Part shown: one piece after another, positions 42,808-50,708 of the stretch
How the letters are laid out: every line of letters begins with the position of its first letter
Numbering within the stretch: the stretch's first letter is position 1
Source: Sva-07 sp963710625
GTDB taxonomy: Bacteria; Actinomycetota; Acidimicrobiia; Acidimicrobiales; Ilumatobacteraceae
Assembly: GCA_963710625.1 (NCBI GenBank)
Contig: CAVQBG010000017.1
Location: 124,001 to 188,000 of the forward strand
Direction of reading: 5' to 3'
Length of the DNA: 64,000 nt
Notes under the pieces: model-generated
Database searches by the model: none
Told to the model about the DNA's origin: nothing
Seen by the model: the letters and a program-made list of their open reading frames with translations, nothing else
Position numbers and translations under genes: made by a program

Positions 42808-44642
42808 CGCGTCTCGGCGCCACCGTCGTCGGCGGTGGCACCCGCTTCGAGGTGTGGGTGCCCGACGCGTCGACGGTCGAGGTCGGTGTCGAGCGACGCG
42901 TCGAGACCGACGCCGGGACGCCGATGTTCGACGACATCGAGATCCATCCGCTCCAGCGGGCGACCGATGCCCTCGCTGAACTCGACACCTGGTCGGTCGT
43001 GGTCGCCGGCGTCGGACACGCCGACCACTACCGGTTCCGACTGGACGGCGGGACGTGGCTGGCCGATCCAGCGTCGCGTTGGCAACCCGATGGTGTCCAC
43101 GGTTCGTCGGCCGTCGTCGACGAGTCGGTGTACCGCTGGCACGACGACGGCTGGGAGGGCGTGGGTCTCGACGACGCGGTGCTCTACGAACTGCACATCG
43201 GCACCTTCACCGTCGAGGGCACGTTCGACGCGGCGATCCGGCACCTTCCCCGGCTCCGCGACCTCGGGGTGACACTGATCGAGCTGATGCCCGTTGCGTC
43301 GTTCCCGGGGATGCGCAACTGGGGCTACGACGGCGTCTTCCCGTTCGCCGTGCAGCACTCCTACGGCGGACCGACCGGGCTCGCACGCTTCGTCGACGAG
43401 GCTCACCGCTTCGGGCTCGGCGTCGTGCTCGACGTCGTGTACAACCACCTCGGTCCCGAAGGCAACGTGCTCGGGAACTACGCGCCGTACTTCACCGATG
43501 CCTACCGCACCCCGTGGGGAGCGGCGGTCAACGTCGCCGACCGGGGCAGCGACGGCGTGCGCCGCTACTTCATCGAGAACGCCGTCTCCTGGGTCCGCGA
43601 TCTCCACCTCGACGGTCTGCGCCTCGACGCGGTCCATGCGATCGTCGATCCGACGCCGACCCCATTCGTCGAAGAGCTCACCACCGCGGTGCACGATGCG
43701 GCCCGTGCCGCGGGGCGCACCGCGCTGGTGACGATCGAGAGCAGCGCCAACGATCCCCAGATCGTCCGATCGACGTCCGAGCACGGGTGGGGATGTGACG
43801 CAGTGTGGAACGACGACTTCCACCACGCCCTGCGAGTGGCGCTCACCGGTGAACGCCACGAGTACTACCGCGCCTACGCAGGCGCGGCCGACGTCGCCGC
43901 GGCCTGGGAGCGGCGCTGGGTGTACTCGGGCCAGTACTCGCCCTCGTTCGATCGACGCCACGGCGCTCCGGCCGACGCGATCGACCATCACCACTTCGTC
44001 GTGTTCGACACCAACCACGACCACGTCGGCAACACGCCGCGCGGCGACCGGATGCTCAGCGATGTCGAACCCGGCGATCCCCGTCATCGGCTCGCCGCCG
44101 CAGCGATCCTGCTGTCGCCGTTCACCCCGATGCTGTTCATGGGTGAGGAGTACGGCGAGACCGCGCCGTTTCCGTACTTCATCGACCACGGCGACCCGGA
44201 TCTCGTCGAGGCGGTGCGGGCGGGTCGCCAGCGCGAGTTCTCCGGAGCCGACTGGTCGGGTCCCGTGGCCGATCCGGCTGACCCGACGACGTACGAGGCG
44301 GCCGTGCTCGACGTGACGCGCACCGAACGCGAACCGCACCGGTCACGCCTCGCGATGTACACCGAACTGCTCCGCCTCCGACGGGCACATCCGATCCTCA
44401 CCGACCCCGGTGCGCAGCAGCGCGTGTCGTTCCTCGACGATGCGCTCTTCGTCGTGCGTTCGCTGCCGGGCGCGACGGCGTCGCTGGTGCTCAACTTCTG
44501 CGCGAACGGTGTGGACCATCCCGCCCCCGACCCGGTCGAGGCCGTCGTGTTCGACTCCGACGACCCACGCTGGGGCGGCCCCGGTTCGTCGGTCGACCGC
44601 ATCGCCCCCTGGTCGGCCCGCCTGAGCATCACCCATGCCTGA
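42804..44642 (+). CDS. treZ: Malto-oligosyltrehalose trehalohydrolase TreZ
   Basis: A 612-residue GH13 enzyme. The GTG at 42804 overlaps the glgB stop; the longer open frame is a shadow of glgB. An N-terminal CBM48-like domain (about 1-105) precedes the barrel: HIGTFTVEGTFDAAI, VVYNHLGPEGN, DGLRLDAVHAIVD (Asp), VTIESSANDP (Glu) and FDTNHDHVGN (Asp). It releases trehalose from the malto-oligosyltrehalose made by TreY, which is encoded convergently at 45953-48343. Confidence 0.94.
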   Translation: MTRLGATVVGGGTRFEVWVPDASTVEVGVERRVETDAGTPMFDDIEIHPLQRATDALAELDTWSVVVAGVGHADHYRFRLDGGTWLADPASRWQPDGVHGSSAVVDESVYRWHDDGWEGVGLDDAVLYELHIGTFTVEGTFDAAIRHLPRLRDLGVTLIELMPVASFPGMRNWGYDGVFPFAVQHSYGGPTGLARFVDEAHRFGLGVVLDVVYNHLGPEGNVLGNYAPYFTDAYRTPWGAAVNVADRGSDGVRRYFIENAVSWVRDLHLDGLRLDAVHAIVDPTPTPFVEELTTAVHDAARAAGRTALVTIESSANDPQIVRSTSEHGWGCDAVWNDDFHHALRVALTGERHEYYRAYAGAADVAAAWERRWVYSGQYSPSFDRRHGAPADAIDHHHFVVFDTNHDHVGNTPRGDRMLSDVEPGDPRHRLAAAAILLSPFTPMLFMGEEYGETAPFPYFIDHGDPDLVEAVRAGRQREFSGADWSGPVADPADPTTYEAAVLDVTRTEREPHRSRLAMYTELLRLRRAHPILTDPGAQQRVSFLDDALFVVRSLPGATASLVLNFCANGVDHPAPDPVEAVVFDSDDPRWGGPGSSVDRIAPWSARLSITHA

Positions 44643-45948
44643 CGACGTGTCACGCCAGGGGTCAGACCCCCGGCGTCACAACCACGTGGTGATCGTCGGC
44701 GGTGGTTTCGGCGGGCTGGCGGCGGCGAGGGGGCTCGCCGATGCAGCCGTGCGGATCACGCTGATCGACCGCCGCAACCATCACCTGTTCCAGCCGCTGC
44801 TCTACCAGGTGGCAACGGCGGGTCTGAATCCGGCCGACATCGCCGCACCGATCAGGTCGATGCTGGCCGATCAGGCCAACGTCCGCGTGCTCCTCGGCGA
44901 AGTGGCGGACGTCGATCCTGGCGAGGCGAACGTGACGCTCGACGACGGCACGGTGGTCGGCTTCGATCATCTCGTGGTCGCCACCGGCACCACGCACTCC
45001 TACTTCGGTCACGACGACTGGGAGACTCACGCTCCCGGCCTCAAGACCGTCGAGGACGCACTGGAGATCCGCCGACGGATCCTCCTCGCGTTCGAACGAG
45101 CCGAGCGTGCGACCGATCCCGGTGAACGCGAGGCCAACTTGACCTTCGTCGTGGTCGGCGGCGGACCGACCGGCGTCGAGATGGCCGGAGCGATCGCCGA
45201 GATCGCGTTCCGCACGATGACCCGTGAATTCCGCACCATCGACTCGACGACCGCCCGAGTCATCCTGCTCGAGGCCACCGACCGCATCCTCGCCACCTAC
45301 CCCGACTCGCTGTCCACGAGCGCCCGCGGGCAACTGGAGGCACTCGGTGTCGACGTTCGCACCGGCGTGATGGTGACCGGGATGGACGCAGACGCCGTCG
45401 AGACCTCCGCCGGGGCGATCCGTACCCGCACGGTCGTGTGGGGTGCCGGCAACGAGGCCTCACCCCTCGCAGGTCGGCTCGGCGCACCGGTCGACCGTGC
45501 CGGGCGCGTCGAGGTCGAACCGGATCTCTCCGTCCCCGGCCACCGCAACGTGTTCGCGATCGGAGATGTTGCCCATGCCACCTCCGGCGGTTCGACGGTG
45601 CCCGGCGTGGCGCAGGGAGCGATCCAGGGAGGGGCGCACGTCGCCCGTGCCATCCGGGCCGACCTCGACGGCACGACCCGGCCCACCTTCCGATACCGCA
45701 ACAAGGGTGAACTCGCCACGATCGGCCGATCGTCGGCGGTCGGTGTGGTCGGCGGCCACAAGCTGTCGGGGTGGGTGGCGTGGATGGCGTGGTGGTCCGT
45801 CCACATCTTCTTCCTGATCGACTTCCGCAGCCGCCTGCTCGTGCTGATCAACTGGGCGTGGAACTACCTGACGTTCCGCCGCGGCGCCCGCCTGATCACC
45901 GGCGCCTGGCGCCCCCGCATCACGTCTGGGGTCAGACCTCAGACGTGA
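44635..45948 (+). CDS. ndh: Type II NADH dehydrogenase (NDH-2)
   Basis: A 437-residue membrane-associated flavoprotein that oxidises NADH and reduces quinone without pumping protons. The FAD motif VVIVGGGFGGLAAARGL, the quinone-site stretch HHLFQPLLYQVATAGL, the NADH motif FVVVGGGPTGVEMAGAI and NVFAIGDVAH are clear. A C-terminal membrane-binding helix (VAWMAWWSVHIFFLIDF) follows. ATG 44635 overlaps the treZ stop; GTG 44647 is an alternative. Both ends of the gene are made from dispersed palindromes (44648-44680 and 45917-45951), so the first dozen and last dozen residues are probably not functional sequence. Confidence 0.92.
   Translation: MPDDVSRQGSDPRRHNHVVIVGGGFGGLAAARGLADAAVRITLIDRRNHHLFQPLLYQVATAGLNPADIAAPIRSMLADQANVRVLLGEVADVDPGEANVTLDDGTVVGFDHLVVATGTTHSYFGHDDWETHAPGLKTVEDALEIRRRILLAFERAERATDPGEREANLTFVVVGGGPTGVEMAGAIAEIAFRTMTREFRTIDSTTARVILLEATDRILATYPDSLSTSARGQLEALGVDVRTGVMVTGMDADAVETSAGAIRTRTVVWGAGNEASPLAGRLGAPVDRAGRVEVEPDLSVPGHRNVFAIGDVAHATSGGSTVPGVAQGAIQGGAHVARAIRADLDGTTRPTFRYRNKGELATIGRSSAVGVVGGHKLSGWVAWMAWWSVHIFFLIDFRSRLLVLINWAWNYLTFRRGARLITGAWRPRITSGVRPQT
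44648..44680. repeat. Palindrome with GGGGTCAGACCCC core inside the start of ndh
   Basis: The sequence reads TGTCACGCCAGGGGTCAG then ACCCCCGGCGTCACA, an imperfect inverted repeat with two mismatches per arm. It is translated as SRQGSDPRRHN, directly before the FAD motif of NDH-2. It belongs to the family at 15301, 27637 and 45917. Confidence 0.75.
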
Positions 45949-45951
45949 TGC
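45917..45951. repeat. Palindrome with GGGGTCAGACC core over the ndh stop
   Basis: Arms GCATCACGTCTGGGG and CCTCAGACGTGATGC are complementary with one mismatch. It encodes the last residues of NDH-2 (ITSGVRPQT), contains the stop codon and ends next to the treY stop. It could serve as a bidirectional terminator for the convergent ndh and treY genes. Confidence 0.75.
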
Positions 45952-45952
45952 G

Positions 45953-48343
45953 TCAGATGCGTTCGACGACGGCGACGGGGAAGCGCTTGAGCCAACGGCG
46001 GACGGGGACCGACACGCCACCGGCGACGACCTCGGCGCCGTCGTCCAGCACATTGCGCCAGGAGCCGGCCGGCAGCCCGAGAGCGGTGTCCGCCCACCCG
46101 GTGACGTCTCGGGTCGCCGCGATCGTCACGACAGCAGGGCCGTAGGAATCGGCACGGGCGAAGGCAGTCACGGCGTCGGCACGGTCGCCGGAGACCTCCA
46201 GCGCGACGTACCCGGCATCGGCACCGAACGCCGCCGGATGCCGCCGACGCAGCCCCAGCGTCCGCGTGATCACCACCGCCTTCGACGCATCGACCTCTCC
46301 GCCGGTCCATGCGGTGGGCCCGTCGAGCTCGGCCGCGCGGTCGACGAGTGAGCGCCGTTCGTTCCAATCGGGCTCGACACGGTTGTCGGGGTCCACGAGC
46401 GAATACGTGAAGGCCGCCGTGCCCTGATAGAGGTCGGGTACCCCGGGCGCCGTCAGCCGGATGGCCAGCGATCCCAACGACCGCGCCCAGCCGGAACGCA
46501 GGGTGACCGCAACCACGTCGCCGAGCGGGCCGGCCGTGGCGAGATCGCTGAGCTCGCCCTCCAGTTCGTCGGCGAGCCGCGCCAGCGCCTCCTCGTAGGC
46601 CGAGTCAGGAGCCGTCCAGGATGTGTGTTCCTCCGCCTCGCGTGCCGACTTCACGAGGTACTCCGTCAACCGTTCGGCATCGATCGGCCATGCAGTGACT
46701 GCGGTCTCCAACGCCAGCAACGAGGTCGCGGCGTCGAGCCCGCCGCGATGGAGCAGATCGCGATGCGCCGTCAACCAGTCGCGCACGACGGCCGCCCAGT
46801 CGTCGGCGATCTCCGCGAGCGCCAATGCCCGAGCGCGCACTCCTTCGGACCGTTTGGTGTCGTGGGTCGTGCCGGCCAGCAGTGCCAATGGGGCGTCGGC
46901 CTGCGCCTGGAGCTGGTAGCGGTGGAACTCGCTCACGGGGACGTTCCACAGGCCAGGAGCGCCGCCGACCTCGCAGAGCGCAGCCAGGCGCAGGTACCGG
47001 TAGAACGCGCGGTCCTCGGCCCCCTTCGCCATCACGGGGCTCGTGAGTTGCTGCCAGCGTCCAGCCACTTCCGGATCGCCGGCGATCAGGTCGACGAGGC
47101 GTTCGATGTCGTCGGCGAGGTCCGGCCGCGTCGAGATCGCCCGACGGCGGGCCGTTGCGAGTTCGGCCACCGAGTCGGCATCGTCGGGGAGGTAGGTGCG
47201 ATACCGGTGGAGCCCGATCGTCAGCTCGACGACCGCCTGACGTACCTGCTCGACGTCTGCCCACCCGTCGCGGCCGGCGATCAACCGGACGAGACGATCG
47301 AGGTCGGGGCGCAGCCCGGCGTCGAGCACCTCACGGCGACCGGTGTCCTCGACTTCGGCGAACGACCGATCATCGCCCGTGAGTTCGGTCCACAGCGAGG
47401 TCAACGGGCCTTCGGCGCCGGCGGAGAGCATCATGTGCTCGGCGACCCGGATGTGCTCGTAGCCCGTGGTTCCATCGACGGGCCACGACGGCGGCAGCGT
47501 CTCGCCGACGGCCAGGATCTTCTCGACGAGCAACCAGCGGTGGTCCCCGATTCTCCGGCGGAGCCCGGCGAGGTAGGCGCCCGGCTGAGCGAGTCCGTCG
47601 ACATGGTCGACGCGAACGCCGGCGAACGCAGGGTGCGCCGAGAGCAGCGACGGGATCGTGTCGATCACCTCGGCGACGTCGGGATCCTCCGCCCGCACGG
47701 CGACGAGGTCGTCGATCGTGAAGAAGCGTCGAACGTTGCGGGCGGGGTCACGCCACCACTGGAGCAGGTAGTGCTGGCATGTCACGGCCTCGGCGACGTC
47801 GAGCCCCTCGGTTCCGGGCGCGAGTGGAAACCGCAGCGGGCCGTACCTGAGTTCGGGACCGCGGTCACTCTCGCCGATCGACAGCCCACCGTCGGCGAGT
47901 ACCCGATCGAGCGGATCGCCGAGCTTCGGGACCACGACCTCGCCGTCGGTTGCGTCCCAGTCGACGTCGAACCACGCGGCCGCTTGCGAGTCCCGTCCGT
48001 CGCGCAGCATCTCCCACCACCGGTCGTTGAGGTGCGCCTCGGCGACCGACATGTGGTTCGGGACGTGGTCGATGACGATCCCGAGCCCACGGTCACCGGC
48101 GGCATCGAGCAGCGCGAACAGCCCGTCCTCGCCACCGAACTCGGCCCGCACGCGCGTGTGGTCGATCACGTCGTAGCCGTGTTCGCTCCCGGGGATCGCC
48201 TCGGCAACCGGCGACAGGTACACGTGGCTCACGCCGAGTGCGACGAGATGGTCGAGGATCCCGATCGTCTCGCCGAACCCGAACGAAGGCGTCAGCTGGA
48301 TGCGATAGGTCGCAACCGGGGTGATGTCGAGTTTCGGAGCCAC
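45953..48343 (-). CDS. treY: Malto-oligosyltrehalose synthase TreY
   Basis: A 796-residue GH13 enzyme that turns the reducing end of maltodextrins into a trehalose linkage. Signatures: ATYRIQLTPSFGF, GIVIDHVPNHMS, GVRVDHVDGLAQPGAYL (Asp), WLLVEKILAVGETLP (Glu) and AGTTHDTKRSEGVRAR (Asp). The start is GTG 48343. Its partner TreZ is in the opposite operon, with ndh in between and convergent. No Shine-Dalgarno is evident upstream. Confidence 0.94.
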   Translation of the reverse strand: MAPKLDITPVATYRIQLTPSFGFGETIGILDHLVALGVSHVYLSPVAEAIPGSEHGYDVIDHTRVRAEFGGEDGLFALLDAAGDRGLGIVIDHVPNHMSVAEAHLNDRWWEMLRDGRDSQAAAWFDVDWDATDGEVVVPKLGDPLDRVLADGGLSIGESDRGPELRYGPLRFPLAPGTEGLDVAEAVTCQHYLLQWWRDPARNVRRFFTIDDLVAVRAEDPDVAEVIDTIPSLLSAHPAFAGVRVDHVDGLAQPGAYLAGLRRRIGDHRWLLVEKILAVGETLPPSWPVDGTTGYEHIRVAEHMMLSAGAEGPLTSLWTELTGDDRSFAEVEDTGRREVLDAGLRPDLDRLVRLIAGRDGWADVEQVRQAVVELTIGLHRYRTYLPDDADSVAELATARRRAISTRPDLADDIERLVDLIAGDPEVAGRWQQLTSPVMAKGAEDRAFYRYLRLAALCEVGGAPGLWNVPVSEFHRYQLQAQADAPLALLAGTTHDTKRSEGVRARALALAEIADDWAAVVRDWLTAHRDLLHRGGLDAATSLLALETAVTAWPIDAERLTEYLVKSAREAEEHTSWTAPDSAYEEALARLADELEGELSDLATAGPLGDVVAVTLRSGWARSLGSLAIRLTAPGVPDLYQGTAAFTYSLVDPDNRVEPDWNERRSLVDRAAELDGPTAWTGGEVDASKAVVITRTLGLRRRHPAAFGADAGYVALEVSGDRADAVTAFARADSYGPAVVTIAATRDVTGWADTALGLPAGSWRNVLDDGAEVVAGGVSVPVRRWLKRFPVAVVERI

Positions 48344-48400
48344 GTCGGTTGTCTACCCCATCGCGCCGACGATCACTCCCGACCCCCTTTCTCACACCAC

Positions 48401-48448
48401 CTCGTGAACAAGCTGCGGCCCAGGTGCGCTTCTCGTTCACGAGAACGG
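48401..48448. repeat. 48-bp hairpin element, copy A (after the GH114 gene)
   Basis: CTCGTGAACAAG, a 23-nt centre with TGCGGCCCAGGTGCGC, then CTCGTTCACGAGAACGG. The ends are inverted repeats of each other. It differs from copy B (49386-49433) at only a few positions. It lies between the GH114-like gene and treY. Confidence 0.85.
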
Positions 48449-48468
48449 CGGGGAGGGCGGGGTAGCGG

Positions 48469-49347
48469 TCAGTCGCAGCTGATCCGGAACGAGTTGTCGA
48501 GGTCGGGGGGCAACAGCAGCGTGCGCAGGCCGAGCGCGATCGACCGGGCGCAGATCGACTCGGGATCGTCGACGAAACGCCGGGCGTACTCGGCGTTGAA
48601 CACCGGCTTGTCCTGGTCGACGAACGCTGCGTAGACCTCGCACTCGTCGAACTCGTGACACTGCTCGTTGACGGCGAAGTCGAACACATCGACGAGGTCG
48701 GGGATCTGCTCGAGGTCGTTCTTCAAACCGATCAGGAGCCCGCGTTCCGCGGCGGCCTCGGCGAGGAACCGGTTGAAGGCGAGTTGATCGTCGTCGGAGA
48801 GACCGAAGCCGGTGTCGTTCCTGTAGCCGCCGACGTTGTCGGGCTCGACGCCATCGCAGCCCTGTTCGACGGCGGCATCGAGCCGGCCAACGGCGACGGC
48901 GCGCACCGTCGGGTTGCGCACGTCGAGCCACCGTTCGTCCTCGAACCCGTCGAGTGTGTCGCCCAGTGCTTCGCGCGCGAACTCGTCGGCATCGGGACGC
49001 CAGCTCTCGAACGAGCCGGCGGAGAAGTAACAGACGACGATCCGGCCGTCGGTCTGCAGCCCAGCGATCACCGAGGGGTCGGTGTCGAAGAGATCGACGT
49101 CGTACACGTCGACGTCATAGGACGTGTCGAGTTCACCCTGGAGCTGCCACTGCCAGGTGCTGGCGGCCGTGAGCGTTGCACCGCCGCCGATCGGCCCCCG
49201 ACCCGCGGCCGTCTGATCGACGACCACCTCGGCCGACCGGCCACCATCGTCGGCGGCGTCCTCGCCACCACATGCGGCGAGAACGAGTGCGAGCGTCGTC
49301 AGCGCGGCTGCGCCACGTAGTGCGCGGTGGCGGCGATGCAGGTGCAC
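48469..49347 (-). CDS. Lipoprotein, GH114-like endo-alpha-1,4-polygalactosaminidase family
   Basis: A 292-residue lipoprotein. I chose GTG 49347 because GAAGGA lies just upstream and the lipobox LVLAAC then sits at residues 21-26; the frame is open to 49425 but runs through a repeat. The mature part has the GH114/TM1410 barrel signatures VVCYFSAGSFESWRPD, WLDVRNP, QGCDGVEPDNVGGY, LIGLKND and FVDQDKPVFNAEY. Family members cleave galactosamine-containing polysaccharides, although many have unknown substrates. The gene is bounded on both sides by copies of a 48-bp hairpin element. Confidence 0.8.
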   Translation of the reverse strand: MHLHRRHRALRGAAALTTLALVLAACGGEDAADDGGRSAEVVVDQTAAGRGPIGGGATLTAASTWQWQLQGELDTSYDVDVYDVDLFDTDPSVIAGLQTDGRIVVCYFSAGSFESWRPDADEFAREALGDTLDGFEDERWLDVRNPTVRAVAVGRLDAAVEQGCDGVEPDNVGGYRNDTGFGLSDDDQLAFNRFLAEAAAERGLLIGLKNDLEQIPDLVDVFDFAVNEQCHEFDECEVYAAFVDQDKPVFNAEYARRFVDDPESICARSIALGLRTLLLPPDLDNSFRISCD

Positions 49348-49385
49348 GGGTCCTTCGCCGCCTCGACCCACCCCCCGACTCGCTT

Positions 49386-49433
49386 CTCGTGAACGAGGTG
49401 CGGCCCAGGTGCGCATCTCGTTCACGAGAACGG
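49386..49433. repeat. 48-bp hairpin element, copy B (before the GH114 gene)
   Basis: CTCGTGAACGAG, a centre with TGCGGCCCAGGTGCGC, then CTCGTTCACGAGAACGG. The outer 12-nt arms are perfectly complementary. Copy A lies at 48401-48448 in the same orientation, so the GH114-like gene sits between direct copies of one element. Confidence 0.85.
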
Positions 49434-49434
49434 G

Positions 49435-50640
49435 TCAGACGAGGGAGGCGACGGCGGAGCCCATCAGGTCGACGAAGTTGTCGGCGTAGAAGCGCTGTCG
49501 GATCTCCTCGGAGCGGTTGCCGAGGCTCTTCTCGAAGCGCTCGAACGGGCGCCGGCCGCCTTCGACGTGGGGGTAGTCGGTGTTGAACAGCAGGATGTTC
49601 GGGCCGATCTGGTCGGTGACCCAGCCGATGTCCTCGGTCGGATACGGGGTGACCCGGACCTGACGCTCAACGTACTCGCTCGGCCGCAGCGACAGCTTCT
49701 GGAGACGTTCCTCGTGACGGGCGAACGCGTCGATCGCGGACTCCATCTGCTTCATCCAGCTCGGCACCCAGCTGCATCCCTGCTCGATCACGCCGATGCG
49801 CAGGTCGGGGAACCGTTCGAGTACGCCGTCGAAGATCAGAGTGGCGAGGGTCTGCATCGGAGGGAAGGGAATCGCCATGTAGTCGACCGAGCGGAAGTTC
49901 TCCTCGCCGCCGTGGAAGTCGGTCGGGATCGGCAGACCGTTGTCGAAGTAGGCGCGGTCGATCAGGTCGCCGGTGCCACCGACGTGGAACACGACCGGGA
50001 TGCCGGCCTCCTCCGCCTGGCGCCACACCTGGTCGAGGGCGACGTGCGACGGCGAGTGGCCCATCGGGCAGCCGGACGCGACGAGCAGTGCGGCGGCGCC
50101 CATCTCGATCGCCTCGGCCGCCATCGCGTCGGCGCGCTCGAAATCGGCGAGCGGCACGTAGCAGGTGGGCAGCAGCCGCGGATCGACCGAGCAGAACTCG
50201 ACCATCCCCCGGTTGTGGGCGCGGGCGGCGCCGTAGGCGAGGTCGAGATCGGGCTGGTGCTCCCACTGATAGAGCCGGCTGTTGTGGAACGTGTTGAACA
50301 TCAGCTGGCTCTGCACGCCGATGAAGTCGAGCACGCGTGGTCGGTCCTCGGCGAGGAACGAGCCAGTGGCGGCGAAGTTCTTGCGGTTCATCACGTCGAC
50401 GTCCTCGTTCGCGAGGAACTCCTCGGTGCGGTGACGTTGCGCGAGTCGTTCGAACGCGGCGTCGATGCGCGCCTGATCACCGCCGTGATCGCCGTCGCCG
50501 GTCTGGACCAGTTCGTTGGCGTAGCCGGGGCGTTCGATGCGGTCGCGAATGCCCGGGTCGGCGTGGTCGCGCAGCCAGTTCGGTGGCTCCATGATGTGGG
50601 CGTCGGCGTCGTGTGCGATGCGGTCGGCGATGTAGGCCAT
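49435..50640 (-). CDS. Amidohydrolase family protein
   Basis: A 401-residue amidohydrolase_2 (ACMSD-like) protein. ATG 50640 gives the typical start; the longer frame upstream is a shadow of the helicase gene. The early metal motif is altered to DADAHIMEPP (a DxHxxEP type). Other family features are PVVFHVGG (metal His about 227) and LLFNTDYPHVEGG near the C-terminus (Asp). Such proteins hydrolyse or decarboxylate aromatic or cyclic acids; the substrate is unknown. It is divergent from the DEAD-box gene with 68 bp between. Confidence 0.85.
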   Translation of the reverse strand: MAYIADRIAHDADAHIMEPPNWLRDHADPGIRDRIERPGYANELVQTGDGDHGGDQARIDAAFERLAQRHRTEEFLANEDVDVMNRKNFAATGSFLAEDRPRVLDFIGVQSQLMFNTFHNSRLYQWEHQPDLDLAYGAARAHNRGMVEFCSVDPRLLPTCYVPLADFERADAMAAEAIEMGAAALLVASGCPMGHSPSHVALDQVWRQAEEAGIPVVFHVGGTGDLIDRAYFDNGLPIPTDFHGGEENFRSVDYMAIPFPPMQTLATLIFDGVLERFPDLRIGVIEQGCSWVPSWMKQMESAIDAFARHEERLQKLSLRPSEYVERQVRVTPYPTEDIGWVTDQIGPNILLFNTDYPHVEGGRRPFERFEKSLGNRSEEIRQRFYADNFVDLMGSAVASLV

Positions 50641-50708
50641 GCAACATTCTGTTCGATCCGGGCGATCGTGTTCGTATCGTTGGCCAATTCCCCCTGCAGG
50701 AGCACGCG

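Noticed and set aside
48344..48360. GGGTAG 9 nt before the treY start, resembling the stress promoters
   Set aside because: No GTTT element lies 15-16 nt further upstream, so I do not assign it to the SigF-type set.
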